Both the position numbers and the translations under genes were made by a program. DNA of 64,000 nucleotides from Nostocoides_A vanveenii. Lineage in GTDB: Bacteria; Actinomycetota; Actinomycetes; Actinomycetales; Dermatophilaceae. Shown here piece by piece: positions 26,090 to 34,663 of this stretch. Positions within the stretch are counted from its first letter, which is position 1. Each line of letters begins with the position of its first letter. The notes under the pieces were generated by a model that searched no databases, was not told the DNA's origin, and saw only the letters and a list, made by a program, of their open reading frames with translations. The stretch covers positions 124,001-188,000 of the forward strand of contig NZ_BAAAPN010000003.1 in the NCBI RefSeq assembly GCF_039531165.1. The letters are read 5' to 3'.

Positions 26090-26601
26090 GTGACCAAGGC
26101 ATCCACACCCGCCGAGCCCGATCGCGAGATCCTGCGCCGAGCCCTCGGCGGCGCGCGCCGCCATTCTCGCCCAACTCGACGGCCTCGACGACGAGCAGTT
26201 GCGCCGGCCGGTGCTGCCGTCCGGCTGGAGCTGCCTGGGCCTGGTCCGGCACCTGACGCTGTCGGACGAGCGCTACTGGTTCGAGAGCGTTGCGAGCGGC
26301 GGTGAACTGGATTTCTGGCCGGACGGCGAGAACGCCGACTGGGTCGTCGGACCTGAGGAGGCTGCGGCAGACGTGATCGCGGCCTATCGCGCGGCCTGCG
26401 CCGCGTCCGATGCGTTCATCGCCGCCACCGCGCTGGACATACCGCCCGCTCGGCCCGAGTCCTGGTGGGAGCAGGCGGGGCTGGCCTTTCCCGACCTGCG
26501 GGCCGTGATCGTGCACGTGATCGCCGAGACCGCGACGCACGCCGGGCCACCTCGACGCCGTCCGCGAGATGATCGACGGACGTCAGTACATCGCCTTGTA
26601 G
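26090..26601 (+). pseudogene. DinB-family (DUF664) protein, two frameshifts
   Basis: Three frames join into one DinB/DUF664 protein: GTG 26090 to about 26155 (VTKASTPAEPDREILRRALGG), then ILAQLDGLDDEQLRRPVLPSGWSCLGLVRHL through ETATHAG, then HLDAVREMIDGRQYIAL ending at 26601. The shifts lie near 26150-26160 (a GCGCGCGCCGCC run) and at the GGG of 26543-26545, each equal to one extra base. All family motifs are present, so the gene was intact recently, or the runs are miscalled. Confidence 0.8.
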
Positions 26602-26604
26602 AGC

Positions 26605-27570
26605 TCACCCCGCCGCGTAGGCGCGGACCTGGCCGAGCACGTCAGCCATCAGCCGCTGCACGGCGATCGTGTCGTCCAGCGGCATGACCGGACTCTCCGT
26701 GCGGCCGGCCGCCAGGCACTCGCCGACGTGCGCGATCTCGTACTGATAGCCACCGGGAAAGGTCAGGTGCTCGGGCGTCTTGCCGCGCCACACGGTCAAT
26801 GACGGGGAGCGGTGGAAGCGCGAATGGACGTCGATCCACCCCTGAGTCCCGAGCAGCATCATCCGCCCCGGCCCGTATGCCGTGAACCCGCCCGACAGCG
26901 TCGCCGACCGGCCGTCGCGGTAGCCGAGGAGGACGCCGAACTTGCCCTCGACGCCGGTCGGGAAACTCCCGCCGACGGCGTGGACGACATCGGGTGTGCC
27001 GAGGAAATGCTGGGCGAAGGAAAGCACATAGACCCCGAGGTCGAGCACCGCACCACCGCCCAGCGCCGGGTCGAAGAGCCGGTCGTCGGGGTCGAAAGGC
27101 CGGAAGGCGGTCAGGTCGCCCTGGACCCCGCGCAGCGCGCCGATTTCGCCGTCGGCGATGATCCGGCGGGCGTGCGCGATCGCCGGGTTGAAGCGCGTCC
27201 ACATCGCCTCCATCGCGAAAACCCCTGCGGCGCGCGCGGATTCGACAACGCGCTCGGTGTCGGCGAGGGTCGCGGTGAAGGCCTTCTCAACGAGTATCGG
27301 CTTGCCGGCCGCGATCGCCGCGAGCGCGATCTCCGTATGCTGCGGGTGCGGCGTCGCGACGTAAATCGCGTCGATCTCGGGGTCGGTGACAAGTGCGTCG
27401 TAGGACCCGTGGGCCCGCGGTATGCCGTGCTCCGCGGCGATCGCCTGGGCACGATCCAACGAGCGGGACCCCACGGCGACCACCTCGCCCTGGGGCACCT
27501 CGGCGAAAGCCTCGGTCATGACGGCCGCCATCCGGCCCGGCCCGGCGATACCCCAGCGCACAGTGGTCAC
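26605..27570 (-). CDS. Gfo/Idh/MocA-family oxidoreductase
   Basis: A 321-residue NAD(P)-dependent sugar or cyclitol dehydrogenase-like protein: Rossmann motif WGIAGPGRMAAVM at the start, YVATPHPQHTEIALAAIAAGKPILVEKAFT with the catalytic Lys of the EKP/EKA motif, and GGGAVLDLGVYVLSF. The GTG at 27570 places the Rossmann motif at the N-terminus. Substrate cannot be told; dimeric dihydrodiol or trans-1,2-dihydrobenzene diol dehydrogenase-like members look similar. Confidence 0.9.
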   Translation of the reverse strand: MTTVRWGIAGPGRMAAVMTEAFAEVPQGEVVAVGSRSLDRAQAIAAEHGIPRAHGSYDALVTDPEIDAIYVATPHPQHTEIALAAIAAGKPILVEKAFTATLADTERVVESARAAGVFAMEAMWTRFNPAIAHARRIIADGEIGALRGVQGDLTAFRPFDPDDRLFDPALGGGAVLDLGVYVLSFAQHFLGTPDVVHAVGGSFPTGVEGKFGVLLGYRDGRSATLSGGFTAYGPGRMMLLGTQGWIDVHSRFHRSPSLTVWRGKTPEHLTFPGGYQYEIAHVGECLAAGRTESPVMPLDDTIAVQRLMADVLGQVRAYAAG

Positions 27571-27665
27571 GTCACCAACCCTAGAGTCGGGGCCAGCCTG
27601 GGCGGCGGGCGGAAGCGGGGGAAGGGGACGATCCCAGCCGGGGCGGCACACGGCATACGTCCTGA

Positions 27666-28151
27666 TCAGTTGTCGGCGGATGCGGCGTGATCGGTCCAGC
27701 CGGTGGTGTCGGGTCCGCTCGCGAGATCCTTCTTGAAGCGGATCATGTTGCCGGCCGGGTCGCGGAAGGCGCAGTCGCGCACGCCATAGAACTGATCGGC
27801 CGGCTCCTGCAGCACTTCCGCGCCGCTCGCGGCGACGCGCTCGAAGACTCCATCCACGTCGTCGGTGCCGAAGATCAGGGCGCCGAGCATGCCCTTGGCG
27901 AGCAGGTCCGCCATCGCGGCCTGGTCCGCCTCGCTCATGCCGGGGTAGATGCCGGTGTTCTGCAGGACGATCTCGAGCTCCGGCTGGGTCGGCGTTTTCA
28001 GGGTGCACCAGCGGAAGCCGCCATTGCTGACGTCGGTGGCGACAGTGAAGCCGAGGGTGTCTCGGTAGAAGGCCAGGGACTTTTCGTGGTCATCGGTGAA
28101 GACGAAGACGTTGGCGACGGACAGGGTGCTGACTGCGCTTGGTGTGGTCAT
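27666..28151 (-). CDS. VOC (glyoxalase-superfamily) protein
   Basis: A 161-residue VOC protein: NVFVFTDDHEKSLAFYRDTLGF, DDVDGVFERVAASGAEVLQEP and FRDPAGNMIRF. Metal ligands typical of the fold (His14-like position replaced, Glu near the end absent) are not all visible, so activity is uncertain. An AraC-type regulator lies 24 bases upstream on the same strand and probably controls it. Confidence 0.88.
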   Translation of the reverse strand: MTTPSAVSTLSVANVFVFTDDHEKSLAFYRDTLGFTVATDVSNGGFRWCTLKTPTQPELEIVLQNTGIYPGMSEADQAAMADLLAKGMLGALIFGTDDVDGVFERVAASGAEVLQEPADQFYGVRDCAFRDPAGNMIRFKKDLASGPDTTGWTDHAASADN

Positions 28152-28175
28152 GACAACGACATTGGGGCCGCTCCG

Positions 28176-28601
28176 TCAGGCGCGCTTCTCCGAAAGTGAT
28201 CGCTTCGGCGTGACCCGGACGGGGCGGGTGATCTGCTTGGCGATGCACCCCGGTATGCCGCGCAGCTCCTCGTGCGAGCGCGCGCGATAGGCGCTCGGTG
28301 TCTCGCCCATCAACTCGGTGAACCGCGCGCTGAACGAGCCGAGCGAGGTGCAGCCGACGGCCATGCAGACGTCCGTCACGCTGTGATCGGTGTTGCGCAA
28401 CAGCGCCGCTGCGCGTTCGACCCGGCGCGTCATCAGGTGAGCATGCGGCGTCTCGCCGAAGGCCTCCTTGAAGCTGCGCTGGAAGTGCCCGACCGACATC
28501 AGGGCATCCCGGGCCAGGGCGGGGACATCCAGCGGCTCGGCGAACGCGCGATCCATCCGGTCGCGGGCCTGCCGCAGCCGGATCAGATCGTCGCGCTCCA
28601 T
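28176..28601 (-). CDS. Short AraC-family regulator
   Basis: A 141-residue regulator holding little more than the DNA-binding domain: ARDALMSVGHFQRSFKEAFGETPHAHLM and SVTDVCMAVGCTSLGSFSARFTELMGETPSAY. The ATG at 28601 is preferred; a TACCCT box seven bases upstream would make a leaderless message. An in-frame start further up exists. Likely controls the adjacent VOC gene. Confidence 0.88.
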   Translation of the reverse strand: MERDDLIRLRQARDRMDRAFAEPLDVPALARDALMSVGHFQRSFKEAFGETPHAHLMTRRVERAAALLRNTDHSVTDVCMAVGCTSLGSFSARFTELMGETPSAYRARSHEELRGIPGCIAKQITRPVRVTPKRSLSEKRA

Positions 28602-28660
28602 GCCCGACAGGGTAGGCGGCGACGCCCACACCCGGGCGGCTGCGGTGCGATAGTCGAGAG

Positions 28661-29266
28661 ATGACCGATGTCGAGGCCGGCCCCTGGATCGCCGTCGATG
28701 CCGCCGGTTGCGGGGCCGACGATCTCTCCTTCTGCGGCGCGGTCGGCGTCACCGTCGCGGCGCAGACACCGTGGGACGAGGTCGTCGCGGCGAGCGTGGC
28801 GCAGGGATGGGTCGGGCTGGAGTGGCTCTCCGGTCTCCCCGGGACTGTCGAGGCGGCGGTGGTCGGCAACCACACGGCATACGGGCACTGGGTGGGGGAG
28901 TCGGTTGCCCGCGTGCGCACGCGGATGGTTGCCACCAGCCGTCAACGGACGTATGCCGCGGCCGACTGCGCGTTCGAACCGCACCGTTCGCGCTTCCTGG
29001 CCGACCCCGCGGCCCACGTCCTTCTCGACGTGAACTTGCTGCTGCGCCAAGGCGATCTAAGCGACCCGGTGGTCGACGAGGACTTCGCGCGACTCGCCGG
29101 CGTGCCCCTCGGGGCGCGGCTCCCGGCGGTCGACGTGCGGGCCCTGATCACGTCGAGACGGCAAGCCAGGGGCAGGGTCAGGGGGCGATCTCGCGGACCT
29201 GGCCGGCGTCGACCTCCCAACGGCGGGTCAGGCGGACGGTGGCCAGCATCCGGCGGTCGTGGGTGA
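28661..29266 (+). pseudogene. Truncated MurB-like (UDP-N-acetylmuramate dehydrogenase) fragment
   Basis: Residues 25-170 match the core of actinobacterial MurB: WDEVVAASVAQGWVGLEWLSGLPGTVEAAVVGN, then ADCAFEPHRSRFLAD and LLLRQGDLSDPVVDEDFARLAGVPLGARLP. The N-terminal FAD-binding half is missing, as is the C-terminal GKGMVLDP/substrate part, and the frame runs on into the opposite ABC-F gene to 29266. Key AYG...E catalytic context reads AYGHWVGES. It cannot be a working MurB. Read as a decayed second copy, though a trimmed paralogue with another role is possible. Confidence 0.7.
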
Positions 29267-30830
29267 CCAGCAGGACGGTGCCGTCGAAGGCGTCGATCGC
29301 CTGCTCCAACTGCTCGATGGCCGGCAGGTCGAGATGATTGGTCGGCTCGTCCAGGACGAGCAGGTTGACGCCGCGGGCCTGCAGCAGGGCCAGCGCGGCC
29401 CGGGTCCGCTCGCCCGGTGAGAGCGAGTTCGCCTGGCGCGCAATGTGATCGGCTCGCAGCCCGAACTTCGCCAGGAGGGTGCGCACATCGGCGTGCGACC
29501 AGTCCGGCATCTCCTCCTCGAAGGCCCGCACGAGGGTCAGCTCCGACTCGAAGCTCGCCCGGGCCTGGTCGACCTCGCCGACGACGACCGACGACCGCAG
29601 GCCAGCACTCCCGGCGGCCGGCGCGATGCGGCCGAGCAGCAGCCCAAGCAGGGTGGTCTTGCCCGACCCATTGGGGCCGGTGATCGCGACCCGGTCACCA
29701 AGATCGAGCTGGACATCGACCGGGCCGAGACGGAAGGCACCCCGCTCGACGACGGCACCGGAGGCGACCGCGACGATATCGCCGGACCGGCCGGCCGAGG
29801 CGATCGTGAACTGTAGCTCCCACTCCTTGCGCGGCTCTTCCACGACCTCCAGGCGCTCGATCATCCGCTCGGTCTGGCGCGCCTTCGCGGCCTGCTTCTC
29901 CGAGGTCGCGACAGCGTGGGCACGGATGAACTTGTCCCGCTCCGAGCCAGACTTCTTCTTGCGCAACGCATTTCGCGTGCCCTTGTCCATCCAGGCGCGC
30001 TGCCGTCGGGCGCGGTCCGCAAGCGCGGCCCGACGTGCCGAATACTCCTCGAAACTCTCCCGAGCCCGGCGCCGGGCGATCGAACGCTCCTGGAGATAGG
30101 CGTCATACGTCCCGCCATAGGTCGCGACGGTCAGCAGCGACCGGTCGATCTCGACCACGGCGGTGACGGTCCGCGAGAGAAACTCCCGGTCATGGCTGAC
30201 CACGACACAGGGGGCATCCAGCCCGGCGACGAAGTCCTCGAGCAGGTCCAGGCCGGCGGCGTCGAGGTCGTTGGTCGGCTCGTCCAGGAAGTAGGCGTCA
30301 TACCGCGAGAGCAGCAGGCCAGCCAGTGAGACGCGCGCAGCTTGCCCGCCGGAGAGCGTGTCGGCGAAGCGGTCGAGATCGATCGCGAGCCCGAGCTGCG
30401 CGGCGACGATCTCCAGGCGCTCGTCCAGGTCACCGCCGCCGAGGGCGAGCCAGGTTTCCAACGCGTCGGCATAGGCATTGTCAGCGCCCGCCGACCCCGA
30501 AGCCAGCGCGTCGGCCGCAGCCTCCATGGCGGTGCTCGCGGGCCCGACGCCGGTGCGGCGCAACAGTTGCGCTCGGATGGTCTCGCCGGTGCGGGCGTCG
30601 GGCACCTGCGTCAACAGCCCGAGGCGCGCGTGCCGAGGAGAGCGGCTGAGGGTGCCGCGGTCCGGCGCGCGCACCCCTGCGAGGATGCGCAGCAGGGTCG
30701 ACTTTCCGGCGCCATTGGGCCCGACCAACCCGATGACATCCCCGGGGGCGACGATCAGGTCGAGCCCGGAGAAAAGCTCCCGGTCACCGAAGGATGCGCC
30801 CACCCCGCGGACTTGGATCGTCGCGCTCAC
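29178..30830 (-). CDS. ABC-F family ATPase (ribosome protection/translation factor type)
   Basis: A 550-residue soluble protein with two ATPase domains: Walker A GLVGPNGAGKSTLLRI and ITGPNGSGKTTLLGL, signatures LSGGQAARVSLA and LSPGERTRAALA, Walker B YFLDEPTNDLD and LVLDEPTNHLD. Between them is a charged linker of about 90 residues (RARESFEEYSARRAALADRARR), the P-site tRNA interaction motif of ABC-F proteins. No membrane domain. Could confer antibiotic resistance or act in translation; the subtype cannot be fixed by eye. Confidence 0.93.
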   Translation of the reverse strand: MSATIQVRGVGASFGDRELFSGLDLIVAPGDVIGLVGPNGAGKSTLLRILAGVRAPDRGTLSRSPRHARLGLLTQVPDARTGETIRAQLLRRTGVGPASTAMEAAADALASGSAGADNAYADALETWLALGGGDLDERLEIVAAQLGLAIDLDRFADTLSGGQAARVSLAGLLLSRYDAYFLDEPTNDLDAAGLDLLEDFVAGLDAPCVVVSHDREFLSRTVTAVVEIDRSLLTVATYGGTYDAYLQERSIARRRARESFEEYSARRAALADRARRQRAWMDKGTRNALRKKKSGSERDKFIRAHAVATSEKQAAKARQTERMIERLEVVEEPRKEWELQFTIASAGRSGDIVAVASGAVVERGAFRLGPVDVQLDLGDRVAITGPNGSGKTTLLGLLLGRIAPAAGSAGLRSSVVVGEVDQARASFESELTLVRAFEEEMPDWSHADVRTLLAKFGLRADHIARQANSLSPGERTRAALALLQARGVNLLVLDEPTNHLDLPAIEQLEQAIDAFDGTVLLVTHDRRMLATVRLTRRWEVDAGQVREIAP

Positions 30831-30932
30831 GCTCGGCAGTCTCGCACTCCCGCGAGCCCGGGCTCACCTGTGTTTCGGCGGGACGCGGCCTAGGCGGCGC
30901 GATGCCGGGCATTCGCGCCGCCCAGGTTCGGA

Positions 30933-31328
30933 TCAGCCGGCGACCGGGAGGGTGGCCACGCACACCTCGCCGGTGCGCAGGTCGATGGCGGACGCGCCGA
31001 CATTGTCGGTGCCACTCTGGTCGGCCGTGCCTCGGCTGACCGCGACATCGCCCGCGGTGTTCGAAACGCGCACCCCGGCATACACGCCGGTGAGGTTGTC
31101 GGCGACCCCGACGGCCCACGGGTGGTAGGCGCCGGACCCGTCCACGCCGACCGTGATGGCGATGGAGCCGCCCGAGGCGCTCGCGGTCAGCGCGATCGTG
31201 GATCCCTTGGTGCACGTCGCGACCACGGGGACCTCGATAGCGGTGGCGGATGCGGCGGGGGCATAGGCAAGGGCGGCGGTGAGGGCGCCGGCGAAGGTGA
31301 TGGCGGTGGCGGAACGACGAGCGGTCAT
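30933..31328 (-). CDS. Secreted hypothetical protein
   Basis: A 131-residue protein with a clear signal peptide (MTARRSATAITFAGALTAAL, cleavage near ASA-TA) and a mature part rich in Gly, Ala, Thr and Val, with two Cys that could form a disulfide. No family recognised. The ATG at 31328 has AAAGG eight bases upstream. Beta-rich composition suggests a small extracellular domain. Confidence 0.7.
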   Translation of the reverse strand: MTARRSATAITFAGALTAALAYAPAASATAIEVPVVATCTKGSTIALTASASGGSIAITVGVDGSGAYHPWAVGVADNLTGVYAGVRVSNTAGDVAVSRGTADQSGTDNVGASAIDLRTGEVCVATLPVAG

Positions 31329-31544
31329 CAGGATGCCTTTCACTAACAATGGGTTGCTGGGCATGGTCTTTCCTATGCCCGATGAGCTACCCGCGGGAAC
31401 ACGCAGCGGCTACGGAGACCGGTGGCCGGCCGGGGGAGCCGTGCGCACGGCATACGGAAGTCGACCCATTCGCGTATGACGGTTGCGCACCTTTCACCCC
31501 GCGTCACCCGCCGCTCCGGGCGCCGCCGGGGGTAGCGTCGCAGG

Positions 31545-32036
31545 ATGGTCCAGATCACGCCCAACCTGTGGTTCGACGACAATGCGGAACAGGCGGCGCA
31601 GTTCTATGTCGCGATCTTCCCGGGCTCGCGCATCACGAATATTGCCCGCTACACCGCGGCCGGCCCAGGGCCCGAAGGCCAAGCGGTGACGGTCGATTTC
31701 GAACTCGACGGCCAGCCCTTCACCGGCATCAACGGCGGGCCGATGTTCACCTTCAGCGAGGCCGTCTCCTTCGCCCTACCGTGCGCCGACCAGGCCGAGT
31801 CCGACCGCTATTGGGAGGCGCTGCTGGCCGATGGTGGACAGCCGTCCCAGTGCGGCTGGCTCAAGGACAAGTTCGGGCTCTCCTGGCAGGTCTACCCGCG
31901 CGCGCTGGGCGACTACACCGCGGACCCCGACCCAGAACGCGCGGCGCGGGCGACCGCGGCCATGCTGCAGATGAGCCGGATCGACCTGGCTGCCGTCGCG
32001 GCCGCGGCCGACGGACTCCCGCAGGAGCACTCGTGA
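31545..32036 (+). CDS. PhnB-like VOC protein
   Basis: A 163-residue protein of the PhnB/3-demethylubiquinone-methyltransferase-like VOC group: ITPNLWFDDNAEQAAQFYVAIFPGS, the typical INGGPMFTFSEAVSF, and LKDKFGLSWQVYP. Despite the old family name, methyltransferase activity is not expected. The stop overlaps the GTG start of the following BNR-repeat gene, so the two are co-translated. Confidence 0.92.
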   Translation: MVQITPNLWFDDNAEQAAQFYVAIFPGSRITNIARYTAAGPGPEGQAVTVDFELDGQPFTGINGGPMFTFSEAVSFALPCADQAESDRYWEALLADGGQPSQCGWLKDKFGLSWQVYPRALGDYTADPDPERAARATAAMLQMSRIDLAAVAAAADGLPQEHS

Positions 32037-33187
32037 CCGGGGCCGCCGCGCGCATTCTGGTGGGCACCACCAAGGGTGCCTTCCTGCTGGACGGGGACGC
32101 CGACCGCGCGACCTGGCGCGTGCGCGGGCCGTTCTGCGACGGCTGGCCGATCAACCACATCGTCGGCGATCCCGCGACCGGCACGATCTGGGCCGGCGGT
32201 GGGGGCGACTGGACCGGTGCGGGGGTCTGGCGCTCGGCCGACGACGGAGCAACCTGGGACGTATGCCGACTCACGTCCGGTCAACTCGACGAGTGGGCTG
32301 CCGGCGACCCCGCATTCGCCGAGCAGATCGGCTGGTCCGAGGACGCGCTGCCCTTTGGGACGCGGTTCAGCCAGATCTGGTCCTTGGCGCGCGTCGGCGA
32401 GCGAGTCTTTGCCGGCACCAAGCCGGCCGTCCTGCTGGTCAGCGATGACGACGGGCGCAGTTGGTCGGAGGTCAAGGGACTAAGCGATCACCCCTCGCGC
32501 CCGGACTGGGCGCCGGGGGCGGCGGGGCTGGTGCTGCACACGATCACCAGCGACCCCGTCGACCCGGACCGGATCTGGATCGGCATCTCCTCCGCGGGCG
32601 TCTTCGCCTCGACGGACGGGGGTGTGACGTGGGAGCGGCGCAACGACCTGGCCGACCCCACGGCATACGGCGATCCGGGGCACCCGGCGGCGCCGAGCGG
32701 TGGTCAGGTCGGGCACTGCGTCCACCACATCGAACGGGCCGCGGACGGCACGCTCTATCAGCAAAACCATTACGGCACGTGGCGATCCGGCGACGCGGGC
32801 GAGACGTGGACCGAGATCGGGTCCGGTCTGCCATCCACCTTCGGTTTCCCACTCCTGGTGCATCCGCGCGATCCGCAGACGATCTGGACCCTGCCGCTCA
32901 ATGGCGACTCGGCGGGGCGGTTCCCGCCCGACGCGGCCGCGGCGGTCTGGCGCTCAGTCGACGGCGGCGCTACCTGGCAAGACCAGCGCGCCGGCCTGCC
33001 GCAGGAGGCCTGCTTCTTCACGGTGCTGCGGCAGGGGATGGCGGGCGACAGGCGCACGCCCGCCGGGGTCTACTTCGGGACCAACTCGGGGTCGGTCTTC
33101 GCCAGCCGCGACGAGGGCCAGACGTGGACCGAGATCGCCCGGCACCTCCCGACGATCCTCGCCGTCGAGGTGCTGGACCGGGGCTGA
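32033..33187 (+). CDS. BNR/sialidase-like beta-propeller protein
   Basis: A 384-residue cytoplasmic protein built of repeats with Asp boxes: WRSADDGATWDV, VSDDDGRSWSEV, STDGGVTWERR, RSGDAGETWTEI, RSVDGGATWQD and SRDEGQTWTEI. No signal peptide and no sialidase catalytic Arg/Tyr set are evident, so it belongs to the BNR-repeat photosynthesis-stability-factor-like or WD40/YVTN group, function unknown. Coupled to the PhnB-like gene. Confidence 0.85.
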   Translation: MTGAAARILVGTTKGAFLLDGDADRATWRVRGPFCDGWPINHIVGDPATGTIWAGGGGDWTGAGVWRSADDGATWDVCRLTSGQLDEWAAGDPAFAEQIGWSEDALPFGTRFSQIWSLARVGERVFAGTKPAVLLVSDDDGRSWSEVKGLSDHPSRPDWAPGAAGLVLHTITSDPVDPDRIWIGISSAGVFASTDGGVTWERRNDLADPTAYGDPGHPAAPSGGQVGHCVHHIERAADGTLYQQNHYGTWRSGDAGETWTEIGSGLPSTFGFPLLVHPRDPQTIWTLPLNGDSAGRFPPDAAAAVWRSVDGGATWQDQRAGLPQEACFFTVLRQGMAGDRRTPAGVYFGTNSGSVFASRDEGQTWTEIARHLPTILAVEVLDRG

Positions 33188-33286
33188 TTCTTACCAAGAG
33201 GTAGAGCGTCGAGGACGCGGTGACGCGGGCAACTTCGGCAGACTGTGGCTACCGAGGCTCGGCGGCGCACGCGAAGGGGAGTTCTG

Positions 33287-34630
33287 ATGATCGCGCTACA
33301 CACCACGATCGCGATAGCGGCCATCATCTTGTTGATCATCCGGGCCAAAGTGGATCCCATCATCGCGCTGGTGCTCGGCTGCCTCTATCTGGGCCTGGCA
33401 TCCGGCATCGGCTTCGAGAAGACCGTCGACGCGATCACCTCGGGCTTCGGCGACATCATGGCCAAGATCGGATTATTGATCGGCTTCGGGGTGCTCATGG
33501 GCGCCTTGCTGCATCGCCTTGGCGCCTTCAAGGTGATGGTCGAGGCGCTCGTGCGGGTCGTTCCCGCCAACCGGCTGCCTTATGCCCTCGCGATGGCGCT
33601 CGCAACCATCGCCCCGTCGATCTATGTCGATGTCCAGGTTGTGCTCGCCGCTCCCGTGGCCCGCTCGTCCTCGAAGTTCATCAGCAAGGACGGCCTCGCC
33701 TGGCTGTCCGGCGCCCTCGGGACCGGCATCTTCTGCGGCTACGTTTTCGTCATCCCTGGCCTGGCCGCCATCTCGATTGCCGGTCTGCTGAAGGTCCCGC
33801 TCGGGACCTACCTGATCTACGGCATCGTGATCGGCCCGTTGACCGCGCTGATCACCGTCTGGATCTTCCGCCGGATGCTGGCCCTGGGCTGGTGGGACGC
33901 GACCAAGGACGAAGAGGAGTCGGAGGCCCTCGCCGAGGAGGAAGCCGCCGGGGAGGTCCGGGACGGCGGCCGGCGGCCCTCCCTGCTGCTCGCGATCTCT
34001 CCGATCATCGTGCCCTTGCTGATGATCGCCTTCGGCGCCTTCGCCGACCTCGCCGGCAAGTCGAATGCGTTCATCGCCTTCATCGGCAATGCGAATGTCG
34101 CGCTTTTCCTCGGCCTGCTCGGGGCGTATGCCATTGCCCGCCGCTTCGTCGGCACGACGGCGAGCGCCGACGCCTTCAGCGACGGGCTGCACACCACCGG
34201 CGAGATCCTGCTCGTCACCGGTGTCGGTGGCTCCCTCGGTGCGGTGATCAAGGCCACCGGCCTAGCGAAACTCCTCGGCGGGCTCTTCTCGGTGAACGCC
34301 GGTGCCCCCATCGTCTTGAGCCTGCTGCTCGCCTGGTTCATCGCCGCGGTGCTGCACCTGGCCATCGGTTCGGTGTCCGTCGCCGCGATCACGGCCGCCG
34401 GCATCATCGCGCCCATCCTCGGGTCGATCCCCGTCGCGCCCGTGGTCGTCGGCCTAGCGATCGCCTCGGGTTCGCTGTTTGCGCTGCAGGTCAACAGCAA
34501 CTTCTTCTGGATGTTCACGTCGTTGCTCGGCCTGTCCACACGTGGCGGCCTCAAGACAATGACCACGGTGACCTCGATCGCCTCGCTCGTCTCGCTGCCA
34601 CTGGTCGTGGTGGCGGCTCTCGTCTCCTGA
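33287..34630 (+). CDS. GntP-family permease
   Basis: A 447-residue transporter of the GntP family (gluconate and related sugar acids) with about 12 membrane segments: IRAKVDPIIALVLGCLYLG, ATIAPSIYVDVQVVLAAP, GLHTTGEILLVTGVGGSLGAVIKATGL and SVSVAAITAAGIIAPIL. A charged loop (DEEESEALAEEEAAGEVRDG) lies near residue 220. AAGGGGAG precedes the ATG. No kinase or dehydrogenase gene is adjacent, so the substrate is not indicated. Confidence 0.9.
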   Translation: MIALHTTIAIAAIILLIIRAKVDPIIALVLGCLYLGLASGIGFEKTVDAITSGFGDIMAKIGLLIGFGVLMGALLHRLGAFKVMVEALVRVVPANRLPYALAMALATIAPSIYVDVQVVLAAPVARSSSKFISKDGLAWLSGALGTGIFCGYVFVIPGLAAISIAGLLKVPLGTYLIYGIVIGPLTALITVWIFRRMLALGWWDATKDEEESEALAEEEAAGEVRDGGRRPSLLLAISPIIVPLLMIAFGAFADLAGKSNAFIAFIGNANVALFLGLLGAYAIARRFVGTTASADAFSDGLHTTGEILLVTGVGGSLGAVIKATGLAKLLGGLFSVNAGAPIVLSLLLAWFIAAVLHLAIGSVSVAAITAAGIIAPILGSIPVAPVVVGLAIASGSLFALQVNSNFFWMFTSLLGLSTRGGLKTMTTVTSIASLVSLPLVVVAALVS

Positions 34631-34663
34631 CGCGGCTCGCCTGCCCGTCCTCAGGCCAGGGGG

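Noticed and set aside
32033..33187. Sialidase
   Set aside because: Only Asp-box repeats are present; the catalytic arginine triad and tyrosine were not found and there is no signal peptide.
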